Assembly (NCBI GenBank): GCA_964542475.1
Contig: CAZIUL010000030.1
Coordinates: 1 to 46,691 of the forward strand
Source: CAZIUL01 sp964542475
GTDB lineage: Bacteria; Planctomycetota; B15-G4; CAYZWU01
Length of the DNA stretch: 46,691 nucleotides
Direction: 5' to 3'
Below the pieces are notes generated by a model, which was not told where the DNA came from, searched no databases, and worked only from the letters and a program-made list of their open reading frames with translations. The number at the start of each line of letters is the position of its first letter. The stretch's first letter is position 1. This document shows, one piece after another, positions 1 to 6,406 of the stretch. The translations under genes were made by a program, and so were the position numbers.

Positions 1-91
1 ACATTTTTCAAGTACTAAAACACTCTGCTAAAATCCGATTTTGGACAAGAGTGAATTGACATATTGCATTTGGGAGAGCATAATGTGATTC

Positions 92-412
92 ATGAAAACA
101 ACAGATGCACGCCGACTCTCTCCCACTGCACAAGAAGCCCTGCGCGTTCGCGTCATTGCCGCGATCGAAGAAGATAAAGTAACACCGACGGAAGCGGCAA
201 AAATCTTCGGAGTCTCGCGACAGGCGATCTACAATTGGGTGTTCCGCAAGAAGGCGGGCGGCGCACGAGGACTCAAGTCCCAGAAACGTGGTCCGAAGAA
301 GATCAGCCGATTGGCACCCCATCAAGCGGCGACGACGGTTCGATGCATTACGGACCGATGCCCGGATCAAATGAAACTGCCTTTCGCGCTGTGGACGCGA
401 GAAGATTTTCGA
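92..412 (+). pseudogene. IS630-family transposase, N-terminal remnant
   Basis: About 107 codons encode the DNA-binding start of an IS630-type transposase. A helix-turn-helix is visible around residues 30-52 (PTEAAKIFGVSRQAIYNW), followed by a basic linker (KSQKRGPKK) and the family's conserved LPFALWTREDFR segment at about 96-107. After that the frame stays open to base 607 but no longer resembles a transposase. The DDE catalytic domain is absent, so the copy cannot transpose by itself. I see no terminal inverted repeat at either end. It is probably a decayed insertion whose 3' part was replaced by the hairpin-rich sequence that follows. Confidence 0.8.
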
Positions 413-480
413 AACCGCTATCTGTTTAGCGACATACAGGGAATAATGGACGAACGTAAACATTCCGCTGGGACCCATAT

Positions 481-730
481 GTCCGCCCTCCGGCGGACCC
501 GCTTTCCTATTTGTCCGCACGCAGAAGGCGCACACGCAGGTGCGCCCCTACATATCCGTCCCGGTGCACGCCCGGACCGAAGGGCAACTGATCAGCGAAG
601 ATTATAATTCCCGGAGGGAATTTATAATCTTCGCTGGACAGGCAACCACGGGGGGTTGCCCCTACAAGATGAATGCAAATATTCCACCGGGCGTGTATGG
701 ACGGACCCAAACAGCCTGTGCGCCCGTCCG
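481..730. repeat. Cluster of REP-like hairpins upstream of nuo
   Basis: This non-coding stretch holds several short perfect inverted repeats: GTCCGCC/GGCGGAC (481-498), GGCGCAC/GTGCGCC (527-546), a 42-bp hairpin (594-635, listed separately), GGCAACC/GGTTGCC (641-660) and GGACGG/CCGTCC (699-729). The 527 and 641 hairpins are both followed by CCTAC, as expected for copies of one REP-like family. A decayed copy of the 641 unit lies at 813-838. They may fold in RNA or act as terminators or transposase-mobilised REP units; nothing shows which. Confidence 0.65.
594..635. repeat. 42-bp near-perfect hairpin
   Basis: Fourteen-base arms AGCGAAGATTATAA (594-607) and TTATAATCTTCGCT (622-635) pair perfectly. 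The inner TTCCC/GGGAA extends the stem, leaving a three-base loop and one bulged T. No U-run follows, so it is not a classical terminator. Its AT-rich arms differ from the GC-rich hairpins around it. Confidence 0.75.
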
Positions 731-896
731 GAACCCGAATCAGGGCCTGGCTGGTGCCTGGCGTTCCTGCGTTCACACGTGTTAAGGCCAGCTTTATAGA
801 ATCGAATCCGAAGGGGAACCACGGGGGATTGTCCTTACTTTTTCTACACATTTTTTCTTGCCACCTCGGTTTGCTGTCCTATGATGGCACCTTTTA
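731..896. other. Non-coding stretch before the nuo promoter
   Basis: No gene is supported here. The open frames lack family resemblance and overlap hairpin sequence. The only structure I see is a degenerate copy (813-838) of the hairpin found at 641-665. Confidence 0.5.
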
Positions 897-925
897 TTGT
901 TCGGCTTGAAAACGGCTTCTACAGA
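897..925 (+). promoter_or_regulatory. Possible sigma70-like promoter of the nuo operon
   Basis: TTGTTC (897-902) and TACAGA (920-925) are separated by exactly 17 bases and lie about 45 bases upstream of nuoA. Both hexamers match the consensus only moderately, so this is a candidate only. The nuoA ribosome binding site AAGGGAG is at 956-962. Confidence 0.3.
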
Positions 926-970
926 ACGTGACACTGAACCGGCTGTACCTCTGAAAAGGGAGCGCTGGGA

Positions 971-1378
971 ATGATTCTAGACTATCAATCCGTTATGGTT
1001 TTCCTCATTGTCGGCTTTGCTGCCGTTGTCGGCGGCATGATGGTGCTGTCAATCGTTCGCCCCAAGAAGAACACACCTGAAAAGCTCATGACATACGAGT
1101 GCGGGAAGGACCCTGTGGGGGACGGCCAAGTCCGCTTTGACATGCGTTTCTACACGATCGCCCTGGTGTTCGTGGTTTTTGATGTGGAGATCGCGTTTCT
1201 TTTTCCGTGGGCAAAGGTGTACCAGGCTTTCATCGCGGAAGGAAACGGGGGGATCGCTCTTTTTGAAGGGCTGATATTCATCGTAATTCTATTTATCGGG
1301 CTTATTTACGTCTGGGTCAAGGGTGACCTGGAATGGGTCAAAAGCTTCAAATCCCCGAACAGGCGCAAGGAGGTATAA
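971..1378 (+). CDS. nuoA: NADH-quinone oxidoreductase subunit A
   Basis: A small membrane subunit of respiratory complex I, 135 residues as is usual for NuoA. Three hydrophobic segments are visible, starting near residues 7, 61 and 95. The family signature lies in the loop between the first and second (KLMTYECGKDPVGD), with the conserved Cys near the quinone-channel entrance, and the acidic FVVFDVEIAFLFPW segment follows. NuoA packs against NuoH and NuoJ and helps couple quinone reduction to proton pumping. It is the first gene of an eleven-gene operon; AAGGGAG lies eight bases before the ATG, and nuoB begins six bases after the stop. Confidence 0.95.
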   Translation: MILDYQSVMVFLIVGFAAVVGGMMVLSIVRPKKNTPEKLMTYECGKDPVGDGQVRFDMRFYTIALVFVVFDVEIAFLFPWAKVYQAFIAEGNGGIALFEGLIFIVILFIGLIYVWVKGDLEWVKSFKSPNRRKEV

Positions 1379-1384
1379 GACGGC

Positions 1385-1879
1385 ATGGGTTACCTGGAAG
1401 AACGCCTGCCGCCGAATGTAGGCGTGTTCAAGCTCATTGACAAGACCGTGGACTGGGCGCGCCTTTCATCCATCTGGCCGGTCACCTTCGGCATTGCCTG
1501 CTGCGCAATCGAGATGATGGCCACGGGAATGGCCCACTTTGACATCGACAGGTTCGGCATGGGAGTGTTCAGGGCAAGCCCGAGGCAAGCCGACCTGATG
1601 ATCGTCGCCGGCACGATCAACATCAAGATAGCTCCGGTGGTTAAAAGAATCTACGAGCAGATGCCCGAGCCCAAGTACGTGCTGGCAATGGGCGCATGCG
1701 CGATCGGCGGCGGGCCGTACAGGAAGTACGGGTACAACATCGTCAAGGGCGTGGACCACATCATACCCGTTGATATCTATGTGCCGGGATGCCCCCCAAG
1801 ACCGGAGGCGCTTCTCGACGGCCTCATGAAGATCCAGGAGATGATCAGGACGCAAAACGTTTTTACGAGAAAGGCCTGA
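1385..1879 (+). CDS. nuoB: NADH-quinone oxidoreductase subunit B
   Basis: The hydrophilic subunit that holds the terminal [4Fe-4S] cluster N2, which passes electrons to quinone. The four expected ligands are present: tandem C39-C40 in the GIACCAIEMMA motif, C105 in GAC, and C136 in VPGCPPRPEALL. At 164 residues it has normal length. An AGGAGG-type site before the start (AAGGAGG at 1368-1374, overlapping the end of nuoA) suggests translational coupling. It sits with NuoC, NuoD and NuoI in the quinone-reducing module. Confidence 0.96.
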   Translation: MGYLEERLPPNVGVFKLIDKTVDWARLSSIWPVTFGIACCAIEMMATGMAHFDIDRFGMGVFRASPRQADLMIVAGTINIKIAPVVKRIYEQMPEPKYVLAMGACAIGGGPYRKYGYNIVKGVDHIIPVDIYVPGCPPRPEALLDGLMKIQEMIRTQNVFTRKA

Positions 1880-1907
1880 GCCTTAAGAAGCGAAAGGACC
1901 GGACGCA

Positions 1908-2477
1908 ATGAAACCGAGGGAGTTTTTCGATCGGCTGAAAGCGGAAGAGGTTCCCGGTGTCATCGAGATCATCGAGGGCCCGGCTGACTCCTCGATCGTT
2001 GTCGAGGCCGAACGCCTTGCCGAAGTCGTCGAATTCCTGCGGGATGACCCCGAATGCCTTCTCGACCAGCTTTCGCTGGTTTCAGGAACACAGTACGACG
2101 ACCGGTTCGAATGCGTCTACCACCTGCTCTCCGTCGTCCTCAAGCACAGTATCGTGATCAAGGTACGCCTGGACGCTGACAACCCAAGCGCGCCCTCGCT
2201 TGCAGGCATCCATCCGGCTGCCGACTGGCACGAGCGCGAAACCTACGACCTTGTGGGCATCAGGTTCGAGGGGCACCCGAACCTCAAGCGGATCTACCTG
2301 CCTGAAGGCTGGGAAGGCCATCCCCTGAGAAGGGACTACGAGTTTCCCGCGGAGTTCGAAGGGGTGCCTTTCACGGATCTCAAGCACCCTCCGAAAAAAG
2401 AGGATGCGGCTGCGGAGGCAGGCACAGGCACAGACACAGGTACAGAAACAGAAACAGAGAAGGACAAAGACAAGTAG
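1908..2477 (+). CDS. nuoC: NADH-quinone oxidoreductase subunit C, with a charged tail
   Basis: This is the 30-kDa-type peripheral subunit as a separate protein, not fused to NuoD as in Escherichia coli. The signature HPAADWHERETYDLVGIRFEGH (about residues 102-123) and the following LRRDYEFP are intact. The core ends near residue 160. The last 29 residues are a low-complexity Thr/Glu/Lys/Asp tail that is not part of the family core. NuoI of the same operon has a similar highly charged tail. No cofactor is expected; the protein braces the N2-cluster module. Confidence 0.94.
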   Translation: MKPREFFDRLKAEEVPGVIEIIEGPADSSIVVEAERLAEVVEFLRDDPECLLDQLSLVSGTQYDDRFECVYHLLSVVLKHSIVIKVRLDADNPSAPSLAGIHPAADWHERETYDLVGIRFEGHPNLKRIYLPEGWEGHPLRRDYEFPAEFEGVPFTDLKHPPKKEDAAAEAGTGTDTGTETETEKDKDK

Positions 2478-2515
2478 CGCTTGACCAGCCTTTCCTGGTA
2501 AGGAAAAGAACGGCC

Positions 2516-3661
2516 ATGAAACCAGACACGGACAGATACGTTGATGTCTCCACCCAGGAGATGACCATCAACATGGGCCCCCAGCACCCGGCAACGCACG
2601 GCGTGCTTAGGGTGGACATCAGCGCTGACGGCGAGATCATCACGCGCGCCGAGCCGGACGTCGGCTACCTTCACAGGTGCAAGGAAAAGATCGGGCAGAG
2701 CCTCCCCTACCCGCAGTTTATTCCATACACGGACAGGCTCGACTACCTCGCCAGCATGAACAACAACCTGGGGTACTGCCTTTCGGTGGAAAAAATGCTA
2801 GGGATCGAGGCGCCGGAGCGCGCCCAGTACATCAGGACCATCGTGTGCGAGCTCAACCGGATCGGCTCCCACCTGGTCGCATTCGGAGCATACTCCCTGG
2901 ACATCGGGGCATGGACCCCGCTCCTCTACGCTTTCCGCGAGCGCGAATGGATACTAAAGCTCCTGGAAAAGATCGCGGGCGCGCGCATGACCTACAGCTA
3001 CATGCGAATCGGCGGTGTGAGCGCCGACCTGACACCCGGCTGGATCGGGGACTGCCGCCTTTACCTGAACGAGCAGGAAAAAAGGTGGGACGAGTACAAC
3101 AGGATCCTTTCCTTCAACAAGATATTCATCAAGCGCACCGCGGATGTAACACCTGTCACCCCCGAGGATGCGATTGCTTACGGGCTGACAGGGCCATGTC
3201 TTCGAGGCTCGGGTGTTGATTTCGATCTTCGCCGCGATTTTCCGTACCTGGTTTACGACAAGCTCGACTGGAACGTATGCCTGGGAACGGGAGAAAAGGG
3301 CACGCTCGGCGACTGCTGGGACCGCTACTGGGTGCGCATGCTCGAGATCAAGGAATCGGTCAAGATCGTGCGCCAGTGCCTGGACCAGCTTCCGGACGGC
3401 GAGATCAAGAGCGATGAGGTCAAGAAGAACATCAAGCCCCCGGAAGGGGCGGAAGCTTACGTTCGCACCGAGAATCCCAAGGGCGAGGTGGGCTACTACG
3501 TGGTGAGCGACGGGTCCAAGAATCCGTACCGCATCCGCGTGCGCGCGCCCAGCTTCTGCAACCTCTGCCCCACGGAAAAGGTTCTCCCGGGGTGGATGCT
3601 GGCTGATGTTGTGGCATGGATCGGATCCCTGGACATTGTGCTCGGGGACGTTGATCGGTGA
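2516..3661 (+). CDS. nuoD: NADH-quinone oxidoreductase subunit D
   Basis: The 49-kDa-type subunit, related to the large subunit of [NiFe] hydrogenases, which forms the quinone-binding cavity with NuoB. It shows NMGPQHPATHGVLR near residue 20, the GYLHR motif that marks the quinone-site loop, and the typical ending ending in DIVLGDVDR. The 381 residues are normal. The hydrogenase-type Cys pairs that would bind nickel are not seen, as expected for NuoD. The stop codon overlaps the first unit of a 16-bp tandem duplication that fills much of the gap to nuoH. Confidence 0.96.
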   Translation: MKPDTDRYVDVSTQEMTINMGPQHPATHGVLRVDISADGEIITRAEPDVGYLHRCKEKIGQSLPYPQFIPYTDRLDYLASMNNNLGYCLSVEKMLGIEAPERAQYIRTIVCELNRIGSHLVAFGAYSLDIGAWTPLLYAFREREWILKLLEKIAGARMTYSYMRIGGVSADLTPGWIGDCRLYLNEQEKRWDEYNRILSFNKIFIKRTADVTPVTPEDAIAYGLTGPCLRGSGVDFDLRRDFPYLVYDKLDWNVCLGTGEKGTLGDCWDRYWVRMLEIKESVKIVRQCLDQLPDGEIKSDEVKKNIKPPEGAEAYVRTENPKGEVGYYVVSDGSKNPYRIRVRAPSFCNLCPTEKVLPGWMLADVVAWIGSLDIVLGDVDR

Positions 3662-3687
3662 CATTTTGGACCGGTGACATTTTGGAC
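3656..3687. repeat. Tandem 16-bp duplication between nuoD and nuoH
   Basis: CGGTGACATTTTGGAC occurs twice in a row and CGGTGG follows. The first copy includes the last codon and stop of nuoD. This may be a small slippage duplication. The motif also resembles what I remember of some insertion-sequence ends, but there is nothing else of a transposon here. Confidence 0.8.
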
Positions 3688-3714
3688 CGGTGGTATAGGA
3701 TGAGAGCGGTATAA

Positions 3715-4794
3715 ATGGAATACCTCGTGGACTTTTTCAGCGGTTTCGAGTGGATATCCGAGGGAGGGTTCTTCGCGCACCTCGGGGCCTACATCGTCTG
3801 CTTCGCCGCCGTGTTCGGGATCTACGGCATCTACGCCATGTTCGGCATCTGGCTGGAGCGCAAGGCCTCCGGCCACATGCAGTCGCGCCTCGGGCCCATG
3901 CGCACGGGCGGGTGGCACGGCTGGGCCCAGTCGATAGCGGATGCGATCAAGCTCTTCGTGAAGGAGGACATCGCTCCGCTGGCAGTGGACAAGATCATGT
4001 GGCTGGCCGCTCCGGGGATAGTGTTCTGCGCGGCCATCGCCGGGTTCGTGGCGCTCCCCATCTCCGAAGGATGGATAGTGAGCGACCTGAACATGGGCGT
4101 CTTCTACATCATCTCCATCGCTTCGATCGAGGTGGTGGGCGTGATCATGGCGGGGTGGAGCTCGAACAACAAGTGGTCGCTTCTCGGGGCGATCCGCGAG
4201 GGCGCGCAGGTGGTTTCATACGAGATCCCGGCGGCTCTCGCGATAATGGTTCCCATCCTGATGACGGGATCGTTCCAGCTCACCGAGATCGTCGACTTTC
4301 AGAAGGGCAACTGGCTGATCTGGCACTCGCCCTGGCTCCTTCTCGCGGCGCTTCTCTATTTCCTCGCGTCGCTGGCCGGGTGCAAGCGCGCGCCGTTCGA
4401 CATCCCGGAGGCCGAGTCCGAACTCGTGGCCGGTTTCCACACCGAATACTCGGGGCTGCGTTTCGCGTTTTTCTTCATGGAGGAGTACGCCTCCATGTTC
4501 ATCGTGTGCGGCATCTTCACCGCCGCTTTCCTGGGCGGATGGAACCTGCCGGGCGTGGAGCTCCCGTTTGCGAACGGTGTGGGCTGGGTGCTCCTGGGCG
4601 CCGGCATTTTCCTGATGAAACTAATGTTCCTGGTGTTCGTGCAGATGTGGCTGAGGTGGACCTTGCCGAGGCTCCGCGTGGACCAGGTCATGTCTGTCGC
4701 GTACAAGTACATGATACCGTTCGCCTTCCTTGCGGTGGTTGGCGCGGCGGTGTTCGAATACTACAACTGGAGATGGATTCCCGGTGTTTTTTAG
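3715..4794 (+). CDS. nuoH: NADH-quinone oxidoreductase subunit H
   Basis: The membrane subunit that joins the peripheral arm to the proton-pumping arm and forms the floor of the quinone channel. About eight hydrophobic helices can be traced. Diagnostic motifs are present: GIWLERKASGHMQSRLGP near residue 43, WSLLGAIREGAQVVSYEIP, the acidic loop RAPFDIPEAESELVAGFHTEYSG, and MWLRWTLPRLRVDQVM near the end. Length (359 residues) is typical. The gap to nuoD is 53 bases and carries the duplication. Confidence 0.95.
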   Translation: MEYLVDFFSGFEWISEGGFFAHLGAYIVCFAAVFGIYGIYAMFGIWLERKASGHMQSRLGPMRTGGWHGWAQSIADAIKLFVKEDIAPLAVDKIMWLAAPGIVFCAAIAGFVALPISEGWIVSDLNMGVFYIISIASIEVVGVIMAGWSSNNKWSLLGAIREGAQVVSYEIPAALAIMVPILMTGSFQLTEIVDFQKGNWLIWHSPWLLLAALLYFLASLAGCKRAPFDIPEAESELVAGFHTEYSGLRFAFFFMEEYASMFIVCGIFTAAFLGGWNLPGVELPFANGVGWVLLGAGIFLMKLMFLVFVQMWLRWTLPRLRVDQVMSVAYKYMIPFAFLAVVGAAVFEYYNWRWIPGVF

Positions 4795-4806
4795 CAGGAC
4801 GTTTAC

Positions 4807-5403
4807 ATGGGCACGTATTTCAAAGATCTGAACGAGGCCCTCATCTCTACGATGAAAGGGATGAGCGTCACCTTGAAGCACCTCCTTTCGAAACCGGTCA
4901 CGGTGCAGTACCCGGACGAGAGGCTTCCCATTGCGGACGGCTACCTCGGGAAGCACGAGCTCGAGCAGTCCAACTGCACGGCCTGCAACCAGTGCATAAA
5001 GATCTGCCCGGTGGACTGCTTAGAGCAGGAGTCGGTCCGACACGGCAAGGTCATCGAGTTCTCGAGCTTCATTGTTGATTACAACTACTGCATGTTTTGC
5101 GGGCTCTGCGTGGAAGCATGCCCCACGCAGGGACTCAAGATGACCAAGGAGTACGACCTGAGCCAGGAGAACCGTGCCGACTGCATCACGGACCTTCTGT
5201 CGTGGAAGGGGCTCCGGCCCGAGGACATCGAGGCCATCGAGAAGGCCAGGATAGCAAAGGAAAAGAAGAAAAAGGCAGCGGCCGAGAAGAAAGCGAAGGA
5301 GAAGGAGAAGCCGGATGCTGATGAAGAAAAGGAAGAAAAGCCGGACAAGGACAAAAAGAACGAGAGCGAAGGCAAGCCCTCTTCGGATGAGTCCGGCAGC
5401 TGA
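4807..5403 (+). CDS. nuoI: NADH-quinone oxidoreductase subunit I, with a long charged tail
   Basis: A ferredoxin-like subunit with clusters N6a and N6b. Eight ligands are seen: C57, C60, C63, C67 and C95, C98, C101, C105, in two CxxCxxCxxxCP motifs. The conserved domain ends near residue 145. The remaining 50 residues are almost entirely Lys, Glu, Asp, Ala and Ser, and are not part of the family core. Because no NuoEFG genes follow, this subunit would be the entry point for electrons, possibly from ferredoxin. Whether the tail helps dock a partner is inference. Confidence 0.94.
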   Translation: MGTYFKDLNEALISTMKGMSVTLKHLLSKPVTVQYPDERLPIADGYLGKHELEQSNCTACNQCIKICPVDCLEQESVRHGKVIEFSSFIVDYNYCMFCGLCVEACPTQGLKMTKEYDLSQENRADCITDLLSWKGLRPEDIEAIEKARIAKEKKKKAAAEKKAKEKEKPDADEEKEEKPDKDKKNESEGKPSSDESGS

Positions 5404-5525
5404 TAGATAACTGCTTCGAACCCGGTTCCGGGTGGCAGAGGTGTGTTGTTGATTTATTGAACAAAAGGACATGATTCGAAGTTGGGGCCTGCTTGCGGGT
5501 TCCGCTGTAAAACGGGATTTATTTC

Positions 5526-6038
5526 ATGTCAGCCATTATGTTCTGGTTTTTTGCTTTGCTGGCCATCGCGGGAGCGCTCATGGTCGCTTTCCTGAAGCGG
5601 ATCGTGAACTCGGCGTTCGCCCTGGCCATCGCCCTGATCGGTGTGGCGGGGCTCTACTGGACCCTGGGGGCCGATTTCATCGGGACCACCCAGATCCTGG
5701 TTTACGTGGGCGGGGTGACAGTGCTCATCCTGTTCGCGGTCATGCTCACCCCCAAGGAGTCCACGCGCGTGCCTTTTGTGAGCTTCATTCCCGCGGGAGT
5801 TGTGGTCGCGTTCGTTGCAGCCATGCTTTTCATGGTGCACACCGGGATCAAGGCGGCGCTCGTCGCGCGCATGGGAGAGGGAGCGGTGCTCGATGAGCCC
5901 CAGCCCACGGTCGAGGCCATCGGCCGGATATTCCTCGAGCGCGAGGGCTACATCGTTGCGTTCGAGCTGGCTTCCGTGCTTCTCCTGATCGTGGTTGTCG
6001 GCGCGGTCTACATTGCGCGCCGCAGAAGGGAGGCCTGA
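5526..6038 (+). CDS. nuoJ: NADH-quinone oxidoreductase subunit J
   Basis: A five-helix membrane subunit of complex I, 170 residues. The family's NSAFALAIALIGVAGLYWTLGADFIGTTQILVYVGGVTVLILFAVML region (about residues 27-75) is intact, including the helix that carries a pi-bulge in solved structures. The 122-base gap after nuoI holds no gene. nuoK follows after two bases. Confidence 0.94.
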   Translation: MSAIMFWFFALLAIAGALMVAFLKRIVNSAFALAIALIGVAGLYWTLGADFIGTTQILVYVGGVTVLILFAVMLTPKESTRVPFVSFIPAGVVVAFVAAMLFMVHTGIKAALVARMGEGAVLDEPQPTVEAIGRIFLEREGYIVAFELASVLLLIVVVGAVYIARRRREA

Positions 6039-6040
6039 CA

Positions 6041-6364
6041 ATGGATGCGCTCTTCGATCTTAACACGATAACACCGTACTTCTTCGTGAGCGCGGTGATG
6101 TTCCTGTGCGGGGTGCTTACCATACTCACGCGTCGAAACGCCATCTACATCCTGATGGGAGTGGAGCTCATCCTGAACTCCGCCAACCTGAACTTCGTGG
6201 CTTTTTCCCGCTACGGCGGGCTCGGCATCGACGGGCATATATTCGCGATATTCATCATAATACTAGCGGCTTCCGAGGCAGCGGTGGCCCTTGCCATCGT
6301 GTTGCATATTTTCAATCACTACAAAACCATCGATCTCACCGAGACAAACGTGATGAAACGGTAA
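6041..6364 (+). CDS. nuoK: NADH-quinone oxidoreductase subunit K
   Basis: A three-helix antiporter-like subunit of 107 residues, related to MrpC. The conserved glutamates of the second and third helices are in GVELILNSANLNFVAFS and AASEAAVALAIV. It takes part in the chain of charged residues that carries the coupling signal to NuoL, NuoM and NuoN. The start is two bases after the nuoJ stop. Confidence 0.95.
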   Translation: MDALFDLNTITPYFFVSAVMFLCGVLTILTRRNAIYILMGVELILNSANLNFVAFSRYGGLGIDGHIFAIFIIILAASEAAVALAIVLHIFNHYKTIDLTETNVMKR

Positions 6365-6406
6365 GAGACCGGGTTTTTCGAACCCCTTTGGGGAGCGAGC
6401 AAAGGC

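Noticed and set aside
413..607. Continuation of the transposase frame
   Set aside because: The protein loses similarity to IS630 after residue 107 and crosses REP-like hairpins.
3750..5078. A 442-residue plus-strand frame across nuoH and nuoI
   Set aside because: It is an alternative frame of nuoH, rich in Arg, His and Gly as expected for a shadow in GC-rich DNA; nuoH and nuoI have clear family motifs.
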